This document shows, piece by piece, positions 44,306-56,550 of a DNA stretch of 64,000 bases (the stretch's first letter is position 1; each line of letters starts with the position of its first letter). This DNA is from Diospyros lotus. Taxonomy: Eukaryota > Streptophyta > Magnoliopsida > Ericales > Ebenaceae. Below the pieces are notes generated by a model. That model did no database searches and was not told the origin of the DNA. It saw only the letters and a program-made list of their open reading frames with translations. Location: NCBI RefSeq assembly GCF_014633365.1, contig NC_068349.1:15824753-15888752 (forward strand), given 5' to 3'. A program made the translations under genes and the position numbers.

Positions 44306-45787
44306 TGAAGGATCATGAACGAGGATCAAAAGCATGCAACGGAAGCGTTTTAAAATAAAAAAACGATCCTCGTATTGGTTAGAGTCTAGGAGACTTACTT
44401 TTACGGCGGATTACCGGACGGAATGGAGCGATGGGAGCTTCTTCGCGTGGAGGAGACGACGGCTGTCCTGCTAGCCTTCGGCTCCGTCGCATCAGAACTC
44501 AAACGCCCCCTTTCGATCTTCCGGAGTATGACTCGAACTCGTGGCCTCTTCGGTGAAGAAGAAAAAACGACTTGGATGAAAAAACAACTAAAGAGAGATT
44601 TATATAGGGAGAACCCTAGGGTTAAAACCCTAGTGGGCCAAACCCTAATGGGCCAAGATCTTTTAATTAATTTTCTAATTGGGTTAGCCCAATTAATTAA
44701 TTAAAACCCTAATGAACTATTATTTTATTTTAGCCCAATGGACCATTCTAAATAAAATAATTCTCTCTTAATGTAATTCATCCAACAAGCCAAATGTATT
44801 AAAAATACATGAGTTACATCGAGCTACCCCGGGGACCAAAAGACAAATTATTCACGGCTACTAAAATGACCAAAATATCCCTGCTACCTAGTAGCTATAT
44901 TTTGTCATTCTAAGTGTTCCAACTATCACCATATGGTAACACTGACCCCACGAATAATTTTGCATATGCCATGTCTTTGACCTACTAGTGTAATGACGAA
45001 AATACCCCTCTGCGTAACACCCATCATTTAGAAAGGAATAATGTACTAACACCTTTCTAAATGACTTCTACCATCCTTAGATCACTAGTCCAATAATCCG
45101 TGACTACTCGAATGTACTTGCTTATCATTGGGAGCTACCCAGAAGCACACACTCATAAGTCACGTTCCTAGGGCCCTGGATTATTCGATTATTCTTGGAC
45201 AATCACAAGGGGGTGAATCACAGAAACTATCTTGTATTAGTCTGTCTTAGCTAATTAGAAACCATACTCCCAACTCAAAAAGATATTGATCTTTGATAGA
45301 CCTCACCTACAATGAATCTAAGAATATAGCTCTAGGTTCACTAGACCACCAACTAATACTCAAGTATTAGAGTACTCGTCCACGTAGTAGCAGTGATAGA
45401 CTAGCTCCATGATAATTAGTACTTTGTCATTAGCTTCTATCACAGGTCCACTCTACGCATTCCAAATGCGCTTGTACAATTAGAGTAAACGGACTGTTTA
45501 CTGGCTAAGGCAAGCCATCCTCCATTAGGATCTATTGTACAATGATCTTATCATGATAGAATGCCCAGTTCTATCAAAAGATCAAGAGTAATATTTTCTT
45601 GCTTATTAAGTACCCATGATTCATGCCTAACTGTGAAGAACGACCCATCACATGAATCACTTACTTAATAGCATGGACACCTTTCCAACAATTAAATGCA
45701 AATAATATATGTGCCATAAACTGAATAAAAGAAACATCATTACCATAAATTAAACAAAACGTGTCTTTAGGGCATACATTTCCAACA
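44306..45787 (-). mobile_element. copia solo LTR with duplication GTTGC
   Basis: On the minus strand it starts TGTTGGAAATGTATGCCC and ends CATGATCCTTCA. An exact 5-bp duplication GTTGC flanks it (44301-44305 and 45788-45792). The start is characteristic of a large plant copia LTR group. A TATATAAA box on the minus strand at 44599-44607 gives a U3 of about 1.2 kb and an R-U5 of about 0.3 kb. No internal genes are present. Confidence 0.88.
44599..44712 (-). promoter_or_regulatory. LTR promoter: TATA box with telo-boxes and site II motifs
   Basis: Reading upstream from the TATA box (44599-44607) on the minus strand there are AAACCCTA-type telo motifs near 44612 and 44625. Perfect telo-boxes AAACCCTAA lie at 44640-44648 and 44704-44712 (written on the plus strand). 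Site II motifs TGGGCC lie at 44634-44639 and 44649-44654, and a TGGGCT lies on the minus strand at 44686-44691. In plants, telo-boxes combined with site II motifs (bound by TCP and telo-box factors) drive ribosomal-protein and other growth genes in dividing cells. Here the combination lies 30-110 bp upstream of an LTR TATA box. Confidence 0.7.
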
Positions 45788-45817
45788 GTTGCAAGTATAC
45801 AATAATTAAAATTTATT

Positions 45818-47287
45818 TGTCTGAGAATCTCAACAAACAGTCAGTAGAGCCTTGCGAGAAGAAAGAAGTAGAAAATCATCAGAAGAGATCGACAGTCGGG
45901 GGCTTGGCCCACTGTTTGGGAGAAGTAGAAAAATATAGCACCCAAGAGAGAATAGGAGAATTGAGCATTAGATGAGCAGGAGAGATGGGCATCGGAGAGG
46001 CGAGGGTGCCTTAGATGATGATAATGCATGTAAGGTCTGTGGATAAATCTTCTAGAGGGTCTACAAGACAGAGGACAGTCACAAGGCATGCAGGGATTTC
46101 TCCTGCGTGAGCCCTCTGATGCCCAAGTCAATACAGTTTATGAGGAAGCAAAAATGCCTTAAGATGTAGTATGTCGAGATGAATCACACATATAAGATCC
46201 ATGGGTGCACTATGAAGAGGTGCATGAGTAAGCAAGATGAGTGAATTATGTAAATGGACCTTTCGGGTGAGTGACATAGAAAGATATATAAAGAGATTAT
46301 GTGATTGGAATAGCTTACGTCGAAGGGGCGACATGATGTATATAAAGGTCCTTTGTAATTGGGACACGTGATTAGCACGTGACACGTTGATGTAGGGATC
46401 GAAGTGCATGGCTCTCTCGTGGCATTTGGTGGTCTCGGGGTTTGACATGTATGGAGGGACCTAGGTGAGAAACCCCTCCCCTTAGGAAAGGTCCCAGAAG
46501 GAAAGAGAGCCTTAAAAGACTGGCCTTATCGCTGTAAGGCAACAAGGGTGAGATCTTGGGGATCTTCAGATGACCCGAGTGATCACCGAAGACTTGACCG
46601 AATGCTTATGCAGATGCCTAGGAGGGTCATGTACAGGTGCTCATGAAGAAATGGCTCTTGGCATGGTGCGTGGCATGAGGAAGCACGCGACACGACATGC
46701 AGAGACAAGCAGGTGGGTTGGCTGAAGGGCGTGCGACGGATGTGTGGTAGCAAGGGTGTGCACGAGAAGGTGCAAGGGTGTGCAGTTGGCACACATGGGC
46801 ATGCGTGGGGGCACAAATGGCGTGCATGGGGCATGGCAAGGGCTCGCTGGCTACGCAACAAGGCATGCGAGTCTTCAGATGCCTAGGTCTTCGGGAGACC
46901 TGGATGGGTATTTGAGGCCCCGCGCGCGAGAGTCTTCCGATGGGTTGCACGTAAAAGACTCTTCTGTGCGCGAGTCTTCGAATGAGGGCCGCGTGCATAG
47001 GTGCGTGGCCAAGGCTTCCTCCCGCGCGGCCCTTGCGCAGCCAAAAGAGGCTACAGCAAGGCAGGCTGCCCTTGTTTATAGGGGCAAGTGCTGCCTTTCT
47101 GTGCCTTGCCCTCTCCCTTTTACTTTTTTTTTAAATTTATTATTATTTATTATTTATAACTATAATGATTAATTTTGACTTTTTCTTTATTTCTGAAAGG
47201 CAATACTCTAGCGAACGTTTATCTGACCATGGGCACACTTTTCGAGAATTTTCTCGTGGAAATTATCGTGAGAACTAGGGTACAACA
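45818..47287. mobile_element. possible LTR-like block (1.47 kb)
   Basis: The block from TGTCTGAGAATC to GGGTACAACA has TG...CA ends and a base composition unlike its surroundings (G-rich in 46400-47050). On the minus strand it would start TGTTGTACCCTAG, as some plant LTRs do. The flanking pentamers TTATT and ATTTT do not match well. The long overlapping open frames on both strands at 46580-47170 look like a result of GC content: they contain no known domain. Treat as tentative. Confidence 0.35.
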
Positions 47288-49863
47288 ATTTTTAATTATG
47301 TATAAAAAGTGTTTGTAGTGTTTAAAAGATAATATTTTTTATTATAATAAAGTAATTGATAATTTGTGAAGAAAGTATTATTAATTTTATAAATATTAAA
47401 ATTGAGTATCAAAATTAAATGTTAAAGAAGTAGGAGAGATGGAGTTTCATATCTTCCTATCTTTTCACATTGTATGGCTTAAAATTTATTGCTAGGAAAA
47501 TAAAAACAAGAATATTGTGTTTGGTATGAAAGATCTACGGAGATGATAATATTATTTTGGGAATTTTAGGCACTTTTTTGGAGAAAAAAATACACTTTAA
47601 AGGAAAATATAATTAGAACAATAGGATGGAGGTGTTATTTCTCATAAGACATAAATATATATATATATATAAATAAATAGAAGACAATGATTGTAATGAT
47701 ATGGCAGAAGTGTTTTTTAGGCAGGCATAGGTCATGGATGACCTCATAGGGCTTGAGGCTCCGCCTTCCGCCTTGTTTACCCTTTATCGTACCTCCCCTC
47801 CCGCATTACTTGCGCCAAGACAACTCGGCTGCAGCAGCAGCACCACCACCACCGCCAGCAACAGCAAGCGTGCGTACGCAATAAGACGACCCAACAGTCA
47901 CTCACTCACTCACTCTCACTCCACTCCAGTTTTCCAAGATTTGAATGCATGTGGGATGTGGGATGAGACTCTTTCATTGAATATTCCATCAATCCAATAC
48001 ATTGATTAATTAACGACACCATAAACATTAACGTAAGCATAGAAACTAAATATAATATAATATTTAATAAAATACAAATATTAAGAATCCACCCATAAAG
48101 TAGTAAAACATGGGCTCCTTCCTTCTTTTTTTTTAACTTGCAGCATTTATGGAATTAAATCAAATCAAATTTCCAATCAGCCTCCCATAAGAAATCATCA
48201 TGATTATCATCTTATGTTTTTTAAAATTTTTCAAGTGAACTTCCCACATAATAATTAAGTGAAACAAACCAACAAAAATAAGTTTCCCACATGGTATTAA
48301 TTATTGCACCCTTCCCCTTTGAAGTTAAATATTTCTTAATTAACATTGAATATAGTTATTTTCATATAAAAACAGCAATACTACATATACAACTCATACG
48401 GTGTAATCTCTCCTTTCTGCTATCATATATATTTTTATACAAAATAATATATATATACAAACAATTATTCACAATAAATTGATTATGTTGGAAGATTAGC
48501 TAGTATGCTTGACATGGATTCTCTTGAAGCGTGGGGTTGTGGCATCTGACAATCAAGTTAATACTTAGAGAGAGTGAAATGAATAGTATTGAATTTTTAG
48601 GTATTAAATATTTTTATCTGTCAAGATCTTACTTTTTATATAAAGTAAGCCTGTAATAATCAGACAAAATTCTTAATAAAATCCTCAAGTGAGTTCTTTA
48701 GGCTTTGGTGGAGATCTTATAGTTGTGGGCCTTTTCGTGGTTAGCCAAGGACTTAGCAATAAAGGTGTCGTGTTTTATTTAGCACATATTACATCATGAT
48801 ATGTTTATTGCAACGTAAATTTTAAGAGTAAATTTATAAATATACATAATTTTGAGAGTCGTCAAACAATGGTAGCAACAAATAGTTGTTGGATCATTTT
48901 TGGCATACATGAATAAATATTTATAAATATGCATTTTATTATATGTTTTAACAATATTTTTGCATAAGACCCATGATAGGAATAAATATTTCAATATTTA
49001 AAAGTATTATAAATTGCATATTTACATGAACTTCTCAAAATTAGTAATTGCCATGTGCAAGATCATTTTTTATGTTTTACCACATATTATTCAATATAAG
49101 TTATGCAATTATATATAATTTTATATCAGTTATACAAATAAAATATCGATATCAATTATTTTGAAAGAAAATTGACAATCTTTTACACCATGTCAACTTC
49201 TAATCCCTTGTTCGCACTTTGATGAGCTTGATGTGTTTTTTCAAATCTCGATCATTTCTTGTTCACTTGAAATTTCCTTCCAAAATAATTTTTTTAGTTT
49301 TTTTTTTATAATTTTTCTTATTTTTTTGCACTATTCTTTTCTTTTTCACACTAGTGCAAGCATTGCATGCACCCTATTCCATGCTAGCCTCACTTTAGCA
49401 TGTGTGATTTACGTGCTCGACTACACCATATTTGATCATCTTTTCCAACTATCTTCTTCTTGTTGGCTAATTGCAATGCATCAATTCTTTTATTCTTTTT
49501 ATTTTTCTTATCTCCTTCATCTCTTTCATTTTCTTTCATTCTTGTTTCAAACGGACTGCAAATCAATCATCAAACTAATTTTTCTAGTGGCTCACAACTT
49601 TTCGATGATATTGCTAAACTCCGTAAAAAATTCACCATTTCATTGCCCTTTTACAACGTATTATTATTTTTTTTTATTCACACCAAAAATCTTCTAACAA
49701 TAATACTTAAAATATATCAAAACGAATTGATTGCACACCCAAAACCCTTAGTCAAGAACACTCTTTTTTTTATAGTTGAAATCAATTATCAAATTGCTCA
49801 AATCCTTCGATCTTTGCCATTCTTTCTCTATTTCTTCATTTTTAGGTCAGATCTCTTCTAAAA

Positions 49864-49929
49864 ATTCAGCATTGCCGGGGTGATAGTAGGGAAAGAATTC
49901 AGCATCGCCGGGGTGATAGTAGGGAAAGA
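49864..49929. repeat. two tandem copies of a 33-bp unit
   Basis: The unit attcagca(t/c)(t/c)gccggggtgatagt... occurs at 49864-49896 and 49897-49929 with one mismatch. Confidence 0.9.
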
Positions 49930-50436
49930 GCAAGTTGCTATGTAGTAGGATTTTCGAAAAGTACATTTTGATCCCTTTGTTTTTGATTTCTCACATTCCC
50001 ACCCCAATCTCACACCTTAGCTTTTTTTTTTTTTTTTAAATTTTACTAAGACTTTTCATTATCTAAAATCTTACTTGTACCTCAAAAGGTTTATAAGAAA
50101 TTTCATAACACCCCCCCCCCCCCCCCCCAAAAAAAAAAAAAAAGAAAAAAAAAAAAACTTTGAAATGGTTTCTCGTAGGTGAAAACCTCAGTTACAAAAA
50201 TAAAAAGATTGATACTATTTTCAAAAACAAAAATAAATAAATAAATAAATAATTTTTTATTTTGTTAAACGTCAAGACGTAAGGTGAAATTTACCCTATT
50301 ATTTTATAAGTTCTATTTTTGTACTTCAAACAAAGAGTGGCTGTGAGATTGTGAACGTGGCAGGCTCTCCTATATGCTAACTGCACTTGATTAATGCATC
50401 GTCCTAAATATGTGTAAGCAAAACATATTTTGTACG

Positions 50437-50500
50437 CGCGCGCGTGTGTGTATATATATATATGTATATATCTAGTGAGAGAGAGAGAGAGAGAGAGAGT
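50437..50500. repeat. compound microsatellite (GC)n(GT)n(TA)n then (GA)n
   Basis: A run of alternating purines and pyrimidines (cgcgcgcgtgtgtgtata...) is followed, after a short gap, by about eleven GA units. The alternating part could adopt Z-DNA. Confidence 0.9.
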
Positions 50501-52621
50501 TTGAAGTTTGAACTTATCTGAAGGAAGTGACGTGCAGTGCAACTAGAGGGTCGCCCCTTATGCTCGCGGCGGTAGCAGAAAAGGGAGACAACTATTTGGT
50601 TGGAGTTTACGCCACCTATTCATCACCACACACACAATAGATTCAGAAGAAAACAGTTCTTTTGACCAAGCAATCTAAAAACGCAAAACAAGCTCTATTT
50701 TTTTAAGGTAGAGATCCTAAATTTAGCAAAATCTTAACAAGCCCTCACCGCAGCTGCTTACACGTTGCAGCATTAGTTTCTCTTCTCTTCCAGCTTATTG
50801 GGATTAATTGTTTAGGACATAAGTACAACTGTAGTTAAGTTTCTAATTATGCTTTATACTTTAAAATAATCCCCTCAAGATCTGCGTGACATAAAAAAAT
50901 TGAAGTGCTACACTTAATATATGTGGCAAACGGAAAGTTCTACTATTGTAATGATCTCTTGTTTTACAACTAGGATTTTAGGCGGAGCATGTAGTTGTAG
51001 GACTCTACAAGTTTCACATATAATAGTTAGGTGATGACCTAAAGCACTAAAGAGTTGACAATTACAGTGATGGTCATAAAGCTGCTATTCACAATTTGAC
51101 CAAGATCACTGTTTCTGGGCTATGTATATAGTTAAATTGATGATACATTTGTCTATATGTGGCCCAAACAAGAACAACAACTTCGGCCTAGAATTTCTCG
51201 CCCCTGGAGAAGCTTATACTAATATTTATATTATAGCTTTAATATTTAATGGGTTTGGGGCCATGTGCAGCATCCTGTGATAATTATTAGTTTCGGAATG
51301 ACTCGTACAGTTTCCAGTTCAATCCATAGGGGAATAGGGCTTATTTCATTTAAGAAGCCTTTTTTAATTGCATTATTCCTACAGTTTCTCAAACCAGCTA
51401 GTTGAAGGAATCCCTTATTACTTCATTGGCTTGTATAAACTGTATTCTTTCAGTAGAGAGTCTCAGAGTACAGACTCTCAAGCCACGTATGATAATAAAC
51501 CCACAAAAAAAAAAAAGACCTCATACCACAACAATCTTCGAGATGTTTTTGCAGCATTGATGCTATATGAGCATCATCAACAGAATTATTGGGTAAGAGA
51601 CCATCCTAATCTAGTCCACGTTTAGTTTCATTAGTTGCTAATGCTAGATTGAGTCACCGGTTTAAGTCGTGAAAGTAGTCTTTTTATAAAAGAAGAGCAT
51701 AGAATTGTGTAAAAAATACTATCTGAAAAAACAGAGTTCCTGCCCCATGCTAGATTAGCACCGGAGTTGAAGTTTATGTAAGTTTTAACTGGGCAGCTGG
51801 CAAGGGTAAATCATGATTAGGGGCCCCTAAATCACTCGCGGATGTATATGCTAATTGACTATTCAGTGGAAACCTATCACCTTTTCTGTCATCTCCTTTC
51901 TTCTTCTTCTTTTTTTTTTTTTTTTTTTTTTTTTGCATATTGGTAACAAACTAGGGGCTCATTGGTTGCAGTTCTGGAATGCTATTTTATGATTTTCAAA
52001 ATTAAATCAATTTAAGAAAATGCAATTATAAAACTATTACTTTGGAAGCAAAGTTTAATATATACCCAAGGTTGGAAGAAAAAAAAAACAAAAGAAAATG
52101 CCTTGTTGATTTTGAAGTTCCCAAAATTTTCAGCTTTGGAAAACCAAATTAAAGAATCCAGGCACACCCCTAATCCTATCTATAAATTATGCGTATGAGA
52201 TCTTCCTGATATGGACCCTCTGCATGTGGGATCCTACCAATGGATCAGTGCACTCTACAAGGAGGACAGGGAGGACCCCATTAGTCCAACTCTCCCATCA
52301 GACGTGGGATATTCCCCAGCCATTAGAATAACATTCTTTGCAGGGTCCAGATAACTTGAGACTCCATACCAACACTTCTTTGTAGTATATTATAAAACCA
52401 TAGTTGCTTATATAAAGCCCTAAAAATAAGGGCAAACTGACCTGTCATTGCCGTGTGCAATCCCCAAACGAGACCTTTCCGAGCCCATGCCAAGCAGTTA
52501 AGCGATCTTTGTCTTCATATTAAGCAATTCATTCAATAATTTGTTTCTTCGCTGCTAAATAGACCGTTTTAAGTTAGAAAATAATAATAAAGAGAAACAA
52601 ATCACCGAAAGGGTAAAACTT

Positions 52622-52782
52622 AAGGCGGTGTGTTTAGTTATATGTACAATGGGATGGATTTCATATGCTAAATGCAGAATGGCCTGCACAAGTGTTTGAC
52701 AATCTAGCATGGCATGGCTTCTTTTGCATTATTGAAAAAGCAAACAAGCACTTGCAAGAAAGGAGCATCCAAACACCGCCTT
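52622..52782. mobile_element. 161-bp MITE
   Basis: The left end AAGGCGGTGTGTTTAG and the right end, on the other strand AAGGCGGTGTTTGGATG, form an imperfect terminal inverted repeat around a 130-bp non-coding middle. The GGnGGTGTTTGG-type terminus is common in short plant DNA transposons. No reliable target duplication could be read. Confidence 0.55.
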
Positions 52783-53855
52783 GGAAAAGAAGCAATGGCA
52801 TCACCTTTAAGACAATTTCCAAAATGTTCCTTTTGACTCCATTAATTGCCTGCACACGGGTTTTGTTAAAAGAATCATAAAACCCTGAACCAGACAAGAT
52901 TTTATGATCCCCACGCTCATGTTTTTTAGACCTGAAAATCCCAAGTTCTATTCTATATATGAAATTACGTCTAATATTGTGCTTTAAATTGAATTAATAT
53001 CATACATGCACAATTTTATAGAATGGGCAGTCATAAAACAGTAACCTACCTACATTGTAATAGTTTGTTGATGGAACTGAGGCCGTGGCTCAAAGAGCCG
53101 GTGGAGTGGTGCTCTATGCGTCATAATGGGATTTAACTCGATGAACTAGCTTTGCTTCCTACACTTTAAGCTGCAAAGAAAAGAATTAAAAAATAAAATA
53201 AAGTAACTGATGAAAGAAATAAGAAAACGGATACAGAAGCTGTTGGGATCTCAAGAACATCAAGCAAGATAACTAGTGATGTAAGTGAGATATGGAATTT
53301 TAAAGAGGGAAGGAGTACAGCTAAAGAAGATCTAAGAGATCTAATTCCAAAATTTTAAAAAATAAAAAGAAGAACAAAAGTGAAAGACAAAATCGACACC
53401 CTCATGGAACCTTCTCATAGATACGACTGTATTTAGCATAGATAACATGAGGATTTAGTAAGCTGCTGAAACCCATTAGATTCTAGAATTTAATGATCCA
53501 CTGAAGATTGGTTTCATACTTAGTTGAGTGAGGCAGATCCTTTGAACCTCTACCTTCTCAAATCTAGAAAGAGCCCTTCTATTCTGCAAAATCTCCTTAA
53601 AAAAGGCATTTTCCCTGCCTGGTGGCCTTTCTTTTTTGTTCCATATGTACTGTCACTCTAAAATTACAAAAACACAGGAGAGAGAGAGGAAACATCCTGT
53701 AAGCTTCATCGTCATGCTAGGCTTTTACACAGATTTTTATAAATGGCGTTGACAAAAAGATAATGGGTAGTCTCCAGACAAAATTATTCTACCTATAGTA
53801 TTCTTATCTCCAACTACTTGTACAGCTCTTTGAGCAACTAACCTCACAAGAACTA

Positions 53856-53921
53856 AGACTTAATAATATAATTCTAATTAGTTTGTACAGACTTAATAAT
53901 ATAATTCTAATTAGTTTGTAC
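53856..53921. repeat. two exact tandem copies of a 33-bp unit upstream of the P450
   Basis: The unit agacttaataatataatt... occurs at 53856-53888 and 53889-53921 without a mismatch. It ends about 195 bp before the start codon of the P450 gene, so it lies in its presumed promoter. Confidence 0.95.
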
Positions 53922-54061
53922 ATTCCGGCCTGCCTATTTAAGTGTCCTCCGCTTGAATACTCAAGACACAAGCCAGCAGTTTATCTTCTCTTCCCACATT
54001 TCCCCCTGAACCTATTATTTTCTGCCATACACTTCATTTTTTTCTGGGAAATCCATCGAGC

Positions 54062-54069
54062 TATATAAT
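54062..54069 (+). promoter_or_regulatory. possible TATA box of the P450 gene
   Basis: TATATAAT lies 49 bp before the ATG at 54118. If it is used, transcription would start near 54090-54095 and the 5' UTR would be only about 25 nt. Other AT-rich candidates lie further up, so this is weak. Confidence 0.35.
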
Positions 54070-54117
54070 TATTCCTAAAGATCTTCTCTTGCTTTCTTCT
54101 ATTCATTAAAAGTGTAT

Positions 54118-56550
54118 ATGGGGCCAATTGCTCTGTGCATCGTAGCTTTGGCTGTTATAAGCATCACGCATTGGGTTTACAGATGGATGAATCCCAGGTG
54201 CAGCGGACAACTTCCACCAGGTTCCATGGGTTTACCACTCTTAGGTGAGAGTCTTCAGTTCTTTGCCCCCAACACTTCATTTGACATACCTCCTTTCATT
54301 GAAGAGAGGATGGAAAGGTAATATCCTAGTATCTCTATCAATAACTTGTTCACTAAGCACTTCAATCAACATCACCAGTATTTGCATCCTCAGGCTTATC
54401 TCCTTACAATATGTTTCACTGTCACTTTCAGGTACGGTCCAATATTCCGAACAAGTTTGGTAGGAAGATCAGTTATTGTATCAACAGACCCTGATTTTAG
54501 TTATTTCATCTTCCAACAAGAGGGGCAATTATTCCAGAGCTGGTACCCAGATACTTTCACGGAGATCTTTGGACGACAAAATGTGGGTTCCCTGCACGGG
54601 TTTATGTACAGGTACCTCAAGAACATGGTGCTGAATTTATTCGGTCCTGAGAGCCTGAAGAAAATGCTCCCTGAGGTTGAACAAGCAGCCTCTACAAACC
54701 TAAAGAGGTGGTCGAGTCAGGATTCAGTTGATTTAAAGGATGCTACTGCAAGTGTAAGTTTCTTCTGATAATGGCATTTTGTTATTTGAAATTCACCAAC
54801 ATTTTGTTGACTGATTTCTTACCATAATATGGTAATCACAGTTAATATTTGATCTGACTGCAAAGAAGTTGATAAGTTATGATCCAGAGAAGTCATCTGA
54901 AAATTTGAGGGAGAATTTTGTAGCTTTCATACAAGGATTAATTTCCTTTCCTCTGAACATTCCTGGAACAGCGTACAATAAGTGCTTACAGGTATCTAAA
55001 ATCCTTTCTATACCATCTTGATTAGAGGGTACTGCAACTGTTTTAAGTTCCTATCCATTAAAGAAGGATGGAAATGAGGACAACTAAAGATTTGTCCAAG
55101 TGTATGTTGAAAGGTTTAGATAAGTTGGGTTAATCGTCAGTAAGAATACAATCTTCAGCAAGGCCAATGATCCCATGCGCTATATTATATAACTCTTTAA
55201 TCACTGCAGTTGGAAAGTCATGCTGAATATTGATTTTGTAAAGACATCTAGTTCATTTTTCTAAACTTATTTGAGTTTGTCCAGGGAAGAAGTAAGGCAA
55301 TGACGATGCTGAAGAACATGTTACAGGAAAGACGGACAAAGCCTAGGGAGCAGGCAGATGATTTCTTTGATTATGTCCTTGAAGAACTCAAGAAAGAGGA
55401 CACAATTGTCACAGAGGAAATCGCACTGGATCTAATGTTTGTGCTACTATTTGCCAGCTTCGAGACAACCTCGTTGGCTCTAACTATGGCCGCCAAATTT
55501 CTTCTGGACCATCCTCTTGTACTCAAGGAATTAACAGTAAGTGGGTGCCATTTGTTCCAGCATAAAAATCCATCATTCTTTTATCTTATATTCTATTGTG
55601 TAAGTCCAACTGGACATACTTTTGACTCCGCCCACAGGAAGAACACGAAGCAATTCTAAGAAGACGGGAAAATCCAAATTCTGGACTTACATGGAAAGAA
55701 TATAAATCAATGAAGTTCACGTTCCAGGTGGGTTAAGTCACCTTGAATTTTTACTCTTATTTTTGCTGGTTCAAAGAAAGATATACAAGTATGTAAATTA
55801 TATGGTCGTAATCGTCGAAGTCAAAACTGCAGTTCATCAATGAAACAGTGCGGCTGGCAAATATAGTTCCGGCTATCTTCAGAAAAGCATTAAGAGAAAT
55901 CAATTTTAAAGGTAAGTCCATACATATTTGGTCATTTCTTGTAATTGAAAAGTAAGCTCATTTTGACATACCTCAATATAAAACTTGGGAGAAATGCAGG
56001 CTATACTATTCCAGCTGGTTGGGCGGTCATGGTCTGTCCTCCAGCTGTACACTTGAACCCTGCCAAGTACAAAGATCCCCTGCACTTCAATCCATGGAGA
56101 TGGGAAGTAAGTTTATTGTTCCAAAACTACCTGCTTTTGCTCCATTTCTTTTATTTGCACCCCCCTCAGTTCACTGCTAACCAGAGACCGACTATTACTC
56201 ACACTTTTGAATATCTTATGAAAATTTATGACGCTCAGGGAATGGAATTGCATGGTGCATCAAAAAATTTCATGGCTTTTGGGGGTGGAATGAGGTTTTG
56301 TGTTGGAACAGACTTCACCAAAGTGCAGATGGCTGTCTTTCTCCACTGCTTGGTTACAAAATACAGGTAAAAGATTCAATTATTTATGTCTAAGCAACTA
56401 TTATGCATACGAAAGAAACAGACTAAACCATTCATATTTGAAATTATCAGATGGCGAGCAATCAAAGGAGGAAACATTGTCCGAACTCCTGGTCTGCAGT
56501 TTCCTAATGGTTTTCATGTTCAGTTGTCCGAGAGAAATGGACCAAAATAA
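54118..56550 (+). CDS. CYP87: cytochrome P450, CYP87 family (nine exons, 475 aa)
   Basis: Exons by splice sites and frame: 54118-54317, 54432-54753, 54842-54991, 55285-55536, 55638-55727, 55833-55911, 56000-56106, 56239-56366, 56451-56550. All introns are GT-AG and the sum is 1,428 nt, an uninterrupted frame of 475 codons plus TAA. The N terminus has a membrane anchor (ALCIVALAVISITHWVYRW) and the hinge LPPGSMGLPLLGE. Also visible are the I-helix FASFETTS, the K-helix ETVR, the PERF-type FNPWRWE and the heme loop FGGGMRFCVG with the axial Cys. SFDIPPFIEERMER, FRTSLVGR and YPDTFTEIFGRQNVGS point to CYP87 in clan 85. Relatives oxidise triterpenoids or sterols (CYP87D) or act on sterol side chains (CYP87A); the substrate here cannot be read from sequence. 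ATG 54118 is chosen because no upstream in-frame ATG exists. It would act at the ER membrane with a P450 reductase. Confidence 0.93.

Larger units (their letters stand above)
47288..52620. other. long AT-rich spacer with simple repeats
   Basis: No supported gene was found. Contents that can be named: a (TA)n run at 47650-47670, a 33-bp tandem duplication at 49864-49929, a C18 run followed by an A-rich run at 50111-50157, a compound microsatellite at 50437-50500 and long poly-T at 51910-51934. The frames at 47734-48009 and 49233-49861 are low in complexity and lack motifs. Confidence 0.5.

Noticed and set aside
44423..44704. 93-codon frame in the copia solo LTR
   Set aside because: It lies across the LTR's transcription start and R-U5 region and has no retrotransposon or host domain.
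46583..47172. Overlapping frames of 92-142 codons on both strands
   Set aside because: They overlap each other in a G-rich stretch without stops, show no domain and are best explained by composition.
47734..48009. 91-codon plus-strand frame with Ser/Thr and His-rich parts
   Set aside because: It has simple repeat composition (CAG/CAC and CTCA runs), no domain and no splice or promoter context.
49233..49861. Two overlapping frames of 154 and 133 codons rich in Phe, Ser and Leu
   Set aside because: They result from a pyrimidine-rich stretch with few stops. Hydrophobic runs are due to TTT/TTC codons and no family was recognised.
52480..52515. Short similarity to the 5S rRNA internal region (cccatgccaa...agttaagcg)
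   Set aside because: Only about 30 bases match loosely and the rest of a 5S gene is absent. A relic of a 5S-derived SINE cannot be shown.
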